A stretch of 64,000 bases of DNA from Mercurialis annua (lineage: Eukaryota; Streptophyta; Magnoliopsida; Malpighiales; Euphorbiaceae). Made by a program: the position numbers and the translations under genes. Of the stretch, positions 35,234 through 48,449 are shown in pieces. The stretch is from the NCBI RefSeq assembly GCF_937616625.2, contig NC_065577.1, positions 38,841,001 to 38,905,000 of the forward strand, read 5' to 3'. The first letter of the stretch is position 1. The number at the start of each line of letters is the position of its first letter. The notes beneath the pieces were generated by a model, which saw nothing but the letters and a program-made list of their open reading frames with translations, did no database searches and had not been told where the DNA came from.

Positions 35234-35246
35234 TCTACTTCTACTA

Positions 35247-36357
35247 TCTACTATATATATATAAAGCAGGACATTTTCTCCCTATGGTTGACATGTGGCA
35301 TTTCCACATAGATTTTTCAATATTTTTCTTTCCTTAAAATGCCAAGTGGCACTTATATTTCCTTATTACATTTAATATGTTTTCCAAATTGGCATTACAT
35401 TTAATATGTTTTCTCATCATTCCTATTTCCAATCAAATTAATTGACTTGTAACATTTCATATATTTTTATTTCTATTAATATTTTAAAACCATTAACTCT
35501 CTAATTAATGACCTACTACTAATTTTGAAAATTAAAATCTACAAAAGGTAAAAACAATGACTTCTAATTTCTTTAATATTTTCGGTTATGTGCATATTAA
35601 ATAAAATTTGACATTTACGAAATTACAATTTGACCTTTATCAAATTACTATATACTCAATATATCTTATTTTAATTTAATTTTTTATATTTTGATAATTT
35701 TTAAAACTTTCAGTTATTGCGTTTGTTTCTTTTCAATAATAATTTATTATTTTGTTCAAAATTATATTAGTAAGTGAGTAACCATTGAAGATTTAATTAA
35801 TGGTATTGATTCTCATTTTTCCTTCTTTGATATCTATGTATAGTTATAAAATAACAAAATATGGCAAGAATTGATAATTAAATATTAGGCTTCTATTTAC
35901 GTTTTTTAAGATTTAATGATATTGATTTTCATTATTTTCCTTTTTAATTGTCTATGACATATTTTTTTGGTTACAATTTTCACATTGACATTAAAATTTA
36001 AGGCTTACAGAATATAACCTTCTCATTTATTTCCATTTCATAAGAAAAAGTAACTCCTATAGTTATTATTGAGACAATTGAACCGAAACTATTACTCCAT
36101 GCCTATTCATCTACCTCATCAAATTAGTATAAATAGACTGATTGTAAGTATTTTTACTCCATCATTTTATTTTTATTTGTAGAAAATATGTTAGAGATAA
36201 ATACAAATTGTTTTTTACTCTTTTAAGTGGATTTAAATTTTCTAATGGAAAGAAAGAAGATGAGTTTTCATTTACATGGATATAGGTTTGTAGTTTATCC
36301 ATCGAGTAGAATACCGATGATAATGGTTATCTTTTGATTTTTATTATTTTTCTTCGA

Positions 36358-36398
<41 letters not shown>

Positions 36399-39300
36399 AA
36401 TAATATGTTTTTTGACGTTTTTTTTATTTTTTAAAGCATTCTCGCATTTACTATCGGAAAAATGGTAAGTTTCTTTATGTTATCTGAATTGTATATTGCA
36501 GAGATAGCGACTACATAATTTGACCCTTCAACAACTGCAGCATCAGCTATGTGTCAGTTCCATCTCTCCAGAAAAGTTGAGAAATTTATGGAGATATGTT
36601 TACTGGCAAAAATATATTAATATTGAAAGATTTTAGTGCCATATTTTGAAGATGAGGAGCTGAAAACTATTTCCAGTTGAAGAAGACGAGAAGATGAGTT
36701 TTTTCTTGGAGAATTTCATCATTTGCTGTAACAAGAAAGATTGTTTAGTTTTTGCATATAATACCTCAATTCTAGATAGACATTTCTATAGCTTATTACA
36801 ATTTTTGATTAAATGTGACATTTTAGTTTAGATTACATGTGATTCTATCTAAAATGTTGTTATTTTGCTGTCTCTAAATTTATAAAATTCAATTTGTAAA
36901 AAAACTCTATTTAAAAAGAATTGGTGTTCAAACGATTAACAAATTAAGTAAGAAGTTTACATTAAGTGGCATAGTTGAACTTTTTAAAACCTTAAAGGTA
37001 CAATCAACATAAACAACTAATTATATATATTTTTTAAAAGTTATATTATTAATTTCTTATAAATGATATGAATGTTGTATTTTTATAAATGCTAATTTTT
37101 GAATAATTGGCTCTCTAATTATAACATTTCTGCAATTGTCATTTTTAAGCAACGTTACTAATTCCTTATTAATTATAGTAATTGATATAAATATTATATT
37201 TCTACAAATGCTAAGTGTATTAAACGGATAATTAACTCTCCATTTCCTTTCTTTAAATATTAAGATACATGGAATAAATGCATTAATATCTTGCCATAAA
37301 AGAAATATCATCCAACACTTTGATTTTAGTTAATAAAAATTCTTTTTATAAATTTTTTCTCTTAAAGTTAGAATGCAAGGAATATTTTTAAGTTAATATT
37401 TTTACAGTTTAGTTTTTTTAATTATTTTTTATTTTTTATTATTTCAATATATTTTTATTTTTTTATTAATCGGATAAATTAAATTTGGAAAAGAATGATT
37501 AAGATATGTGTTTTTAAATTATGGATTGTAAAGTATAAAAACACCTAAGACATACCAACTATGAAAATAATTCTTATTGGTGCAAAGATTTATTAAAGAT
37601 ACATAACTCTTTAGTCAAGTAATATTAAACAAATAATAACACTCAAATAATAATCAATTACCAATTACATTAATGGTTATTATATTTGTAAATATTATAT
37701 GGTTACTATTCTGATCATTACTTTCCTAAATAAAATGTAGCTAATTATTTTGACTACTTAATTGTTCATGTTTTCACTTTAATTTCTTGGCTATAATTAC
37801 CTTAAAAAACATAATTGACTAAATCAAATAAATAGCTCTCTTAAAAAAAACGTTACTAATTTAATTACCAATAATTTTACATATGTTAATGATAGTATTT
37901 GATGACATGACTTAAATTATCAATCCATATGGACCTTTCCTTAAAAAAAAACAATTGAATTTGATATAAAATTTATGAAAAGATTTTTCTTATATTAAAC
38001 CTATTTTTATAAAATATAACAATAAATAAATAGGCCACAGAAACTTAATAATTGTTTTAGTTAAAAAACAAACAATTGCACATTCATCTCTTTATTATTA
38101 CATTTTATATTCTCTTCTCAATTCCATATTTCACTTTTATATCAAATTGGTTTAAATATTTTTAAAGATTCCAGTGGTGGAGGTAATATAAATTTTATGT
38201 AAAATATATTTCATTTATCAATTGTAAACTTAAAATTTTAAAACTAATTAATTTAAAGACTACACTATAATTGAAAACTATAAAATTTTAAATATTGAAT
38301 GTGTATGAATAATTGTTGAAGCATTTTTCCCAAAATGATTGAATCTACATAAAACCAAAATTTAATGTAATAAATGCTAAGCAAATGTAACCTAACAATC
38401 AAAAGAATATATAATAGGGTTTTAAACTACAATTGATAGATTTCAAGGTAAGTTTTCTACTTTTTTTATGTATTGACTATAATTTCTTTTGCAATGTTCT
38501 TTAGTCATTTGATTTTTTTTTAATTTAATTATATCAAATGATATATCTTAATTAATAACTTTTATGCAGGAATTGAGAAAAGTTGCTCATAATATAGTAT
38601 TCAATCATAAGGTTTAACCATCAATCTTCATTTTTATTTTCTAAATTTTGATATCAGTTTACTATTTCTCACAATCATTTTCATAGTTGTCTCTTTTATA
38701 TTCCTATCCTGTTTCTTTCTACAATAATATGGTAAGGTTTTCTATTTGGTTGTTAATATATTTTTCTTAATTGATATTGGACACTCTTACAAATCACAAT
38801 CATATTCATATTTATTTATTTAAATTTAAATTTTTTTAATTCGTATGGTAATATTTAATTGATTTGTTAATATAATCTGATAAAATTATTATAGGAATTT
38901 AAAAAAACAAACTTTTACTCCTAACAAATTAGACTAAACGTCAAATGACATTCCCACATTGATCCTCTAATTAATGGCCCTATGAGTATTACTAAATATT
39001 AAATATTTCCAAATGAGAGCTAAATAAAGAAATATATCACTGACATATTTTTTTTCTAAATATACTAATACCATATTTTAATAATTTTAAATTTCAATTA
39101 ATCGGAGTTGTAAGATCGAATAAGTTCATAAAATTAGGGATAAATTATATACATTTTTTCAATAACCATATAAATTGTCCTTAATTGATAATTTGTATCA
39201 AATTGAGGAGGAAAATGAAATTTTATTGGAAAATTTGAATAAGTTTACTACACCATTCAATCCATTTCCATTTTAAAAAAAATTATTATTAATTTATACA

Positions 39301-42109
39301 CAATTTTAAAATTTCTAATTTATATTTTAATTTTTGTTTCATCTTAATTAATTATAAATTTTAAATAATTAACAATAATTTTCATTTTCATAATATGGAG
39401 TATAATTTAGTAGAGATTCTCAGATTTTTTTCCCAATGTATTTTTTTATCTAATTACCATATCTGTAGCTACAAAAGCTAACATTGCCTTTATTTGTAAT
39501 AAGTTAACAATATTGACTTAAATTTCACATTTTATACCTACTAAAAGGGAAAACTGAGTATCGAATAAGGTAACAGCAAGAAAATCTATCATTAATAAAA
39601 ACATTAGGTGATAAAAGTGGATTTAAAAAGATTTTATAGTAAGTTAACATATATAACAGCCAAAAAATAATTAGAATTGAATATTAAATATATATTGAAG
39701 AGGGTAACAACAAATAATATGTCATTATAAAAAACGTTAGCTAATAAAAAAAGAGATTTGAAAAGATGTGTTTGTAGTAACGTTATAGTAAATAAGGTAA
39801 CAACCAAAACTAATGAGTAGCTAGCAAAAAGGTTAGAAATTAATGTAATGGCATGGCAAATTTCTATTTAAACTCATGTTGTAGTTTGTTCATGCCATGA
39901 TAATTATTTTTTGTGTTGGGATTATAATTTTGTTGATAACACGGCAGATAGACCATTTCAGCGTTGGTGGATAGTGATGCACATTTATCTTCCAACATTC
40001 AGATGGACGTCCACCTTCTTTAGACACATTTTGTAATTCACTTGCTATTTAACGGGTAATATTTGTTGGTATATATTCTTTATTTCTTGCTCTAATTTTT
40101 TTTGTAAATAACTTTAAAATGATGGATATGATTGTTTTAAATTCCCTTTTACTTATTAATTTAAAAGCTATTTGCAGGAGAATCCGACAACAGTTGGTAA
40201 AATAACTGAGGTTTGTATAGTTTTAAGAAAAATGAATGTTGTGAAAGAAGAATTAGCATATCTAATAGTATATATGTATAATGCTCGACTATTAATTAAT
40301 GTGTTTTGAAAAAAAAATTAATGTGTTTTGAATAATATAGGTACAAGAAAATAAATTGACAAAGCTATTTATCTATGGAAATTAACATACAGTTGAATCA
40401 CATTATATGAGTACAAGTTTAAAGGAGACAAAAAGTTGAAAGAATTGATTATATTACAAAAGCTTCATACTTTATATTATGAATGCGAGTGTTTTTGATA
40501 GGAGACGGTGTGTGGTCCAACATAATAGTAAGATTATTTGCTTGGTAAAACAATTTCAATGTTTTAAAATATAAATTTTTATTAAGAATAAGGTGAACAA
40601 TTATGAAGGAGACTAAATATTATAAATTATTTTACAAGTGCTTAGCTCTTTTTCTAAATAGTTTTTATTTGGAGATTATTGACTAAGAATTTTTTTGAAT
40701 CGTCACAAATTTTGTATAAGTATTAAGAAAACAAGACAAGCTATAAATGACATAGTTGGAATCGTACAAGAAACAACGTCAGAACCCTTCAATGACTTAG
40801 AGTTATGCAAATGAATTTCACTTGAGCATCATTCTTCTTTCCATAATGAAGGAATCATATGTATTAAATTTATGAAGATTTAATGAAGAAAAGTAGGAGG
40901 TTTTTAATCATTTTTAAATATATGTATTTCAAATTTATAATTATATAATAAAAATATTTATTTATTTGAAATCATATGTTTATATTTAATCTTCAATCAC
41001 ATGTAACATTTATTATTCTTATTACTATTAAAGGATGACAAGTTTAGTATGCAACAAAAAAAATAAATAGAAAAATAAAAATAAAAAATTACAAATTATT
41101 GAAATAAATATTTGATATAAGTATATGCTTTAAAGAATTAATAACATATTAGAGATAAAAATTAATAAAAAGATTTACATAATTAACTATTAAATATATA
41201 ATATATACTATTTTTCTCCATAAATAAATATATAGCATATTATAGTATTCATTTAGGAATTACACATTTATAATTTAATTTATTTTGAATTAATAATGAA
41301 ATTATTAACTTAAAATTATAAACAGTTAAATAAAGAAATTATTATAGGATATAGAACATATGATTGATAATATAATTTATACTTTTCTTATTTGACACAT
41401 TCCAATCCCACAATATTTTCATATTGTTTATAATTTTCATGACATCACATTATTTATTTTGATGACCTTATTAACAAAAAGAAAAAAGGTATAATAAATT
41501 TTAATTGCAATTTAGAATTTAAAATAATAACTGGAAATATTTATTTAGTTTATTATGAAATTAATTTGGTATGATAGATGCAAATGAAGTTGTGTAAATA
41601 AAAAAAAATTAAAAATCTAGCGTAGAAAAGATAAACCTATAAATTTGAGATGAGTTGTTATTTGTTTTGAATAAACAAATACAAATATAACCTCTAAAGC
41701 AGTAGTATAAAATATTAAAATTTTAAAAATAGTTAAAAGAGGTGATCTATTTTTTAGTTTTATTAATTAAGAAATAGAAATAAAATTCGATACGAACATG
41801 AGTTGTGTATTATAAAACGTAATCTTAACAAGCCGTACCTTGAAAATTACTAACATTTAGAATTAACACTTATAATGAAAACTAATTTACTTATTTTATC
41901 TTTTGAAAACAATTTAATAGCTGGAAATATTTAACTAAAAAAATATTAATTTATCATAATACCTAAATATAAAATAAGTTACAATTAGTTCATAAACATA
42001 ATTTTATAAATAAAAAATACAATCAAAATCTTACTAATTAAAATTTATAAAAAGTATTAATAAAAAATAAAATAAACAAAAAATGTGCAACGCACAGGTC
42101 TAAAGCTAG
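35247..42109 (+). mobile_element. Inner non-autonomous Helitron, 6.9 kb
   Basis: The 5' end TCTACTATATATATATAAAG is preceded by A (35246). The 3' end has the hairpin TGTGCAACGCACA (42084-42096), then GGTCTAAAG and CTAG (42106-42109), followed by T (42110). These are the hallmarks of Helitrons: TC start, CTRR end, 3' hairpin, A/T target, no target duplication. There is no RepHel coding. Small gene-like spots (about 36440-36610 with GTAAGT...TTGCAG; 39945-40030) could be captured exons but are not recognisable. Confidence 0.8.
36361..36395. repeat. (TA)n microsatellite, about 35 bp
   Basis: Short pure TA run inside the inner Helitron. Confidence 0.9.
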
Positions 42110-44145
42110 TATATATATAAAGCAGGATGTTTTTTCCCATACTTTGAAAAATTGACATTTGGCACATTCTCATTCGTTTAAAAAATTACTTACTCAATTC
42201 TTTTAATATTTTTAATAGGTAATATGCAATTAATTCTCACACTTTCTAACATCTAATGATTTAATAACATTAATTCTCATTAATCTATAATTATGGTAAT
42301 AATTAAAAATTAAATATTTTAAAAATAACTTTTAAATCTTTGCATTTCATCTTTTTCCTTTTTGGATTTGAATATTATTACATTAATTAATTTGTTTACC
42401 TTGTTTGTAATTACTAGCCTAATATAATATGAAAACAAGAATAATTGTTTATATAATTTTGTTTAAATTATTAATAATAGATTAATTATTTATTTGGTAA
42501 CTTTTATTTGGATTTATGACACAATAATTAATCTTTCTTAAAGAAAATTAAACTACTACTCTCATAAAAAGTTTATTTTAATAATATTTTATTAATTGAT
42601 TTTGTTAATTTTGTTTGTGAATAATTGAACTAATAATATGAAAACAATTTATTGTTAACATTTCATAGATTATATAATACGAATCTTACAATAATTTATA
42701 TATTTTTACCTTAATGTAAACATTCAAATTTTTTTATTTTTATGTCCTAATATATATTTTTATATTCCATTTTAAAAATCGACCACCCATCAAATTTTTA
42801 TGGAACCTATAAATGTTTGTAATTTAGTAAGAAAGTAATCGTTCATTTTTTAATCTATATTTTTAAACCATAACCAAATTCACATCTTAATAAATGTTTG
42901 GTCATTTACTATTTATTTTTGTTAACATAAACATTACAGCACTACAAGCAAACAATTTCTGGCAAGCTTAATGATTTCCTTAATTAATTCATAATGTTAC
43001 AAAAATGTAAACGTATTAACATTAAAGCTAAAAAAAACTCATTAGTGTGTCTTAAATTATATTTTAGTCAGATATTTGAACCAAAATTATTATTATATTA
43101 ATGACGGTATCTCTAAAAATCTGTATAAATAGATTATTTTTCTAAAACATTGTCAACCCATCATTTTTTTATCAGTATTAAACTTTCATGTCGTCTTTTC
43201 GGTTGAATATGATTACATTACATGCTTAGAAGTTTACTGATGATAAAAAAGCAAAATATTTGAATATTTTACAAAGCCTTCATATTTCATACGAATGGCA
43301 ATTTTTTGTAAGTGTCAATCATTCTTTCTGATCCAAAAGACTGGTAAGATAAATTGTTTGGTCAATTAGTTTTGATATTTTAATATTTATATTTTTATAA
43401 AATAAAACAAGAAGAATTATTAGAAGTGAGAATTTGAAGATTATAAAAATGCTCAACTCTTTTTCTGGATGCTCTTCATTTAAATATTTATGATGTTGTA
43501 GATTATTCATGGGGAAACAAGTCAAAATGTAAATGGTTCAATGAAGAAAGGATCAACGCGTCCCCTAATTTTATGACGCGGAGTCATTTAATTCAGTTTA
43601 TATTTTTTAGTAATTAATTCCAAAACTCTCTATTTTTGGATCAGATTATCCTATAATTATTTTTTAGATGTAAAATATAAATTAGAGAGTGAAAATATAA
43701 GCTCAATTGACCAAGAAATTTGTCCTGATATAGGAATGATAAAAGGGGTAATGAGCAATTTTCTAACCTTGCCAAAAGGATGGAACTGTACAGGTAATGT
43801 TACCATTTTTTAATATGCCAAAGTTTTCATGTTTTTGAATGACTTAATTCAATTAAACGATTCCTAATAAATAGGAATCAATTTACGCCTTATTGTTTTC
43901 CAATTGATATAAAGTTGCAAGCTTTCCATTGTTGTTTTTTTTAAATAGTGGACATGGGAATTTTGAATTAGGTGATTCATGGCAAATTTTTATTTGAACT
44001 TGCTAAGACACATAAAATAATATAGTTATTTTATTTATACAGTCAAATTAATATTAATGAGAATTTGTACGAAGAAAAGCGAAATACAACTACGTTGAAG
44101 TGAGGTCAATGGTTGTGCTACATGCCAGACTATATATTCTTTTTA

Positions 44146-45886
44146 GAACAAAGAATCACTTTACCCCCCGAACTTGGCACAAAGTATCAAAAACGTCCAA
44201 ATTAGCGAAACCGGATCACTTTTACCCTGAATTTGGCAAAACCGTTTCAAAAACACCCCTATGCTGATGTGGCACCCTAATTGAAGAGTGAGATTCTAAT
44301 TTTACTCTAATTAACCCTAATTAACTTAATCTAATTAAATATTTAACCCTAATTAATCTATTTTAATTAAATCTTTAATTTAAATTTTAAAAACGATAAA
44401 TTCATCGGATTTTTTTTACACCACCGCCGCCGCTATCCGTCTTCCTCCACCTCTACCAACCACCACCCAAAATTCATCAACCACCGCCCAAACCCAACAA
44501 CAACCGCCCGAAACCCACCCGCCACCTATTTCAAATTCTCCGGCGAACCCAGATCTGGGTTCGAGTCGGTTCGTCTCTGATTATAATTTAAAAAAAATTA
44601 AAATTATTTTGTAAAAAAGTACGAAAAAGTCCTTCATATTTTTAGTTAATTTAGTTTTGATGTATAAGGTTTTTAAATTAAATTGTTTTTTTTAATTATT
44701 AGGGACTAATTTATAAACTATTAAAAAAATTAGGATCATTTTAAATTAGGGGTGAGCACGGTTCGGGGGAATCCGGGGATTGACAAATCTCCGGAACCAA
44801 ACCAAAAGTCGGGGATATCAAAAATTAGATATCCGGATCCGTACCAATAATCGGTTCGGTTCGGTTCGGAGATTTTATTTTTCGGTACGGTTCGGTACGG
44901 GGATTCGGTCCTAATGGTTCGGTACGGATATCACTAAAACCATGGATATTATTTTATTTAAAATGTGATCTCTACTATATTATAATATATTATTTTGACT
45001 TTTAAAATTAATTAGCTACTCATTCATTCATATTTTTTATATTTTCAACTATCACAAGTAAATAATCATCAATAAAATAAAAAGACACAACATGTATATT
45101 ATCGTTCGATTTAATATTAATTTTTTGATTATTTGATAAGGGTACTTTTAAATATTCTCAAGTCTAAAATTATATCATTTTTGTTAAAAATATGTAATTT
45201 GGTCAATGATAGAAAATAATGAATATGTTTTGTTCATATTAATTTATAAAAAAATACTTTTAATAATTATTAAATACTTGACAAATTCATATAATTTTCA
45301 TTGAAATATATAAGTATTTTGTTTTTATGTAAATTAATAATTTTTTTATATATATAGACTAATATTTTTAATATATATTATTTAATTTTATAAAATAATT
45401 TTAATTTTTAGTAATTCAAAGTTAATACAAATATAATAATCAAATGAAAATTAGAATAATATATATATATATATAATTTCGGTTCTTCGGATATAAGTTC
45501 GGTACTTCGGTTCGGTACGGTTCAGTTCGGTTCTCGGTACGGTTATTTATAAAAGATCCAGAACCGTACCAATAAAATTTTCGGTACGGTTCGGTTCGGG
45601 GAAAGTCAATGGTCAACAGATATTTTCGGTCCGGTTTTCGGTTCGGTTTTGGAGATATCCAGGATCCGTGCTCACCCCTATTTTAAATATTTCACCATTA
45701 AAAACCACCTAGGAAAAAAAACCACCTCTAAAACCAAAAAGTGTGCCTCACTCTCTTAGGTGAGAGTGGGTAGGGAGGTTTTTGTACCAAATTTGACAAG
45801 TTCAGGGTAAAAGTGATCTCGTTTTGCTAATTTGGACGTTTTTGATACTTTGCGCCAAGTTCGGGGGGTAAAGTGATCCTTTGTTC
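44146..45886. mobile_element. MULE-type TIR element carrying a hAT insertion
   Basis: The termini GAACAAAGAATCACTTTACC and (reverse complement) GAACAAAGGATCACTTTACC extend into about 110 bp of paired arms (CCCCCCGAACTTGGC, AATTTGGACG/CGTCCAAATT, GTAAAAGTGATC). It is flanked by a perfect 10-bp duplication ATTCTTTTTA (44136-44145, 45887-45896). Net length is about 800 bp once the hAT element is removed. A CCACCGCC-rich tract (44420-44530) may be of genic origin. Confidence 0.88.
44747..45680. mobile_element. Non-autonomous hAT element, 934 bp
   Basis: The 15-bp termini TAGGGGTGAGCACGG are inverted at the right end (CCGTGCTCACCCCTA). It is flanked by the perfect 8-bp duplication TTTTAAAT (44739-44746, 45681-45688), as expected of the hAT superfamily. 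Subterminal regions are packed with GGTTCGGTACGG-like repeats on both sides. No transposase. A decayed relative lies at 54211-54975. Confidence 0.92.
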
Positions 45887-46295
45887 ATTCTTTTTATAAT
45901 ATGTGTGAAATTGAGCTAATTTTTTCTTACATTTTTCAGATGTAATTCTTGAATAAAAGTTTGGTTTCTATATTTCTTTTTATGTTTTTTTATCTGGGAT
46001 CGTGGTTTTTATATATAATCTAAACTAAGTTGTAGTTGAATTCACCTGGTTTTAAAATAGAAAACTTATTTAAAAATCGAATAAAAAATGTGTATCTGTT
46101 TTTTTTTATTGATTAGATATGATTTTGATTACTCTACATTAGTTTATTTATTAAATAATATACAAAGGAAGAGTAAAATAAATTATCATAATTTTTTTAA
46201 TAAACTGCAAACTTAAAAAAAATCTATTATATTTTTATTTAAATATTAAATGAAAATAAAATAAATACGGCGCAATGCGCGGGCCTAAACGCTAG

Positions 46296-46606
46296 TTAGC
46301 CAAAAGAATGAACAATTGCCTTCATTTCCATGAAAAGAAATTAAACAAAACAATTAGCCAGTAGATTAATAGATTCAACACTGAACAAGAAACTAGCTAG
46401 CATAGTTTCTGTATCAATTTTTAGTCCTAAGTTTCAAAAATCTCCGACTCGCAAAGAATTATAGACGTGAACATTTGATTATCCGGTTTTAAAATTTCCA
46501 AACGGAGCAAATCAAACTATATCCTTCAAATTCAAAATAAAAATCACGGAAAATATTCTTTAGCCGAAATTGAACAAACCGAAATTATTTTCATTGAAAT
46601 GTTATA
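46296..46606. other. Spacer with no supported feature
   Basis: About 310 bp between the Helitron end and a MITE. Nothing recognised. Confidence 0.4.
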
Positions 46607-46615
46607 TTATTTTAT

Positions 46616-46795
46616 GGGAAATTCTTACCTAGTCCCGGTCCATGAATTTTCCATGCACCTATCCAATGAGGTGTTAGAAAATCTAATACAATTTTCTCTC
46701 TCTTTCTATTATTTTCTCTTTCTTCTCATTTCTCTAACACCTCATTGGATAGGTCCATGAACTTTTTATGGACCGGGTATAGGTAAGAACTTCCC
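46616..46795. mobile_element. MULE-type MITE, 180 bp
   Basis: The arms GGGAAATTCTTACCTA...CCGGTCCATGAA and TCTAACACCTCATTGGATAG pair with the right half. It is flanked by the perfect 9-bp duplication TTATTTTAT (46607-46615, 46796-46804). The loop is a short CT-rich tract. Confidence 0.9.
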
Positions 46796-47023
46796 TTATT
46801 TTATTTAGTTAACTTAAATTTTGAAATTTTATTACTTTTTACTTAAAGTTATGACTGAATGTCCCTTATATATTTTTCAAAAGGATAAAGATAGATCTTT
46901 CAACCTGGATTATATTTTTCCATTATAAATTCAACTCTTCAAATTCTCATTCAAAACCATGCCAAAAGTTTTTCTAATTTTATTTTTTTTAATCTAAAGA
47001 TAAGGAGAAATTCAAAATAAAAA

Positions 47024-47251
47024 TAGGAGAAATTATTAGGTAGACTCGGTTTACCACGTCATCCGTAGACTAAGTCCATCATATAGTGACACGTCATTAA
47101 AATGATGGCAATCTTGTAAATTCGTTTATTACTTATTTACACATTTGAATAGTAATATTATAAGATTGTCATTATTTTAATGACGTATACTATGTGATAA
47201 GTTTAGTCTACGGATGACATGGTAGACTGAGTCTACCTAAAATTTTTTCTA
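47024..47251. mobile_element. Foldback MITE, about 228 bp
   Basis: The arms ATTAGGTAGACTCGGTTTAC, GTCATCCGTAGACTAAGTCC and GACACGTCATTAAAATGA pair with GAGTCTACC, TTTAGTCTACGGATGAC and ATTTTAATGACG. The ends resemble TAG...CTA. The target duplication is uncertain because the flanks are A-rich. Confidence 0.82.
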
Positions 47252-47313
47252 AAAATAGATCGAAATTTAAAAATTAAGGTGATTGGATAAGGTTTAAGTA
47301 GCTGAATTGAGAA

Positions 47314-47315
<2 letters not shown>

Positions 47316-47373
<58 letters not shown>

Positions 47374-47398
47374 ACATATATATATATATATATATATA
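47316..47398. repeat. (TA)n microsatellite, about 83 bp, imperfect
   Basis: TA repeat broken once by GTATACATA near 47369. Confidence 0.95.
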
Positions 47399-47439
47399 AA
47401 CACTCAAAGCATTTTTTTTCCTTTGATAGAAAGTGCACA

Positions 47440-48070
47440 AAGGGCCATTACAAGATAGAAACAGTAGCTAAAGTCCGTAAAATTTTAAATTTTTCCTTTT
47501 TTGCTTATCTGTGGGCATCTAGAATAGATTTTCTCTCAATCCAGACAAAATGTACCTCTTGGAAGGAGTTTCTTAGCAACCGGATATCTTGACAAATTCC
47601 CCACTCCATAAACAATGAGCATACACCCTCATTTATGGACTTAGTTACCCGAGCTGCATCTCCTTTAAAGATCACATTTCTCCACCCATTTTCAATACCT
47701 CATAGCATTGCTTCTCGAAGTGTGAGTAGTTCCATAATTCCGGGGTCCCATATCCCTCTGACCGTGCCTGTTTCCGAACCTATGACCTAGTCTCTTTGCT
47801 TTTGAAAAGTTTTGAATTTCTAGCTTTTCAAATTGTCCAGAGGAAGTAAAGTAATGTTTGGAAACTTTTACCTGAGCTATTCCATTTCTGAATGTTGGGG
47901 CTTTTTAGAGATAGTGGAGAGCCAAACCAGGTTTTGGCTGCAAATTCACATTTGAAGAAGAGATCTATTTTGTCCTCCTCGTTTACACAATGTGGGCATT
48001 TGTGATTTGTCTTCAATTGAAAGTTTAGTGTTTCCCCTGTTGGTAATCCATTCCAAAGCATTGACCTCAT
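47440..48070 (-). pseudogene. 3' fragment of a LINE: zf-RVT and RNase H regions
   Basis: On the minus strand, 48070-47828 gives MRSMLWNGLPTGETLNFQL followed by CPHC...FFKCEFAAKTWFGSPLSL, the zinc-binding region after plant LINE reverse transcriptases. Further on (about 47720-47500), after frameshifts, comes an RNase H-like stretch (LTLREAML, IENGWRNVIFKGDAARVTKS, FQEVHFVWIERKSILDAH). It differs in sequence from the LINE at 25265-30408, so a second LINE family is represented. No catalytic RT part remains. Confidence 0.78.
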
Positions 48071-48146
48071 CTCATTATAAACAACTCTTCATCTAATAAT
48101 TAATTTATTATAAACAATTTTTCAAAATCTCATTCAATAATTCAAT

Positions 48147-48449
48147 ATGCATTCCATTTCAATACCACCACGACCGTCTAATCGCATGCCTCTTCATGAT
48201 ACAGCCGATGATTTTCCTAGTAAGTCTTTTTCTTTTATATTTCAAATAAAAAACGTGCTGATTTTTTTTGTAGCAATCGATGCTCGTAATCTGATTTTCT
48301 GTGGTACAGCGTTGTCAATCTGCATTCGTTTTTATATTTTCTTTGGGTATATGGTATTCCATGAGGAAACAGAGATGGATGATTTAACTAATTTGTATGT
48401 TAAATGTTCAAGAATTCTCTTGTATCATTTGTTTTTCTCAATTTCTTAG
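48147..48449 (+). CDS. Hypothetical small protein with one hydrophobic segment, uncertain
   Basis: ATG 48147 gives PPRPSNRMPLHDTADDFP. A GTAAGT at 48220 and TTTTTTGTAG ending at 48273 would remove a 54-bp intron and keep the frame, giving IDARNLIFCGTALSICIRFY, then IFFGYMVFHEETEMDDL to a stop at 48447-48449 (about 82 residues). Unspliced, the frame is also open (100 residues). One membrane-spanning segment is likely. I do not recognise a family. The 54-bp intron is short for a plant. It may be a decayed gene or a transposon-borne fragment. Confidence 0.3.
   Translation: MHSISIPPRPSNRMPLHDTADDFPSKSFSFIFQIKNVLIFFVAIDARNLIFCGTALSICIRFYIFFGYMVFHEETEMDDLTNLYVKCSRILLYHLFFSIS

Larger units (their letters stand above)
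35240..46295 (+). mobile_element. Outer Helitron, split near its 5' tip
   Basis: The 5' tip TCTACTA (35240-35246) continues at 42110 as TATATATATAAAGCAGGATG. The 3' end is a GC hairpin GCGCAATGCGC (46270-46280) followed by CTAG (46292-46295) and a T. Joined, the 5' 24 bases match those of the inner Helitron exactly. Net length without the inner Helitron is about 4.2 kb. The true start could instead be 35234, which is preceded by A, as Helitrons inserting between A and T require. No Rep/helicase is encoded. It also carries the MULE-type element at 44146-45886. Confidence 0.75.

Noticed and set aside
35247..42109. Search for a Rep/helicase gene in the inner Helitron
   Set aside because: No open frame of useful length or helicase motif is present on either strand, so it is called non-autonomous.
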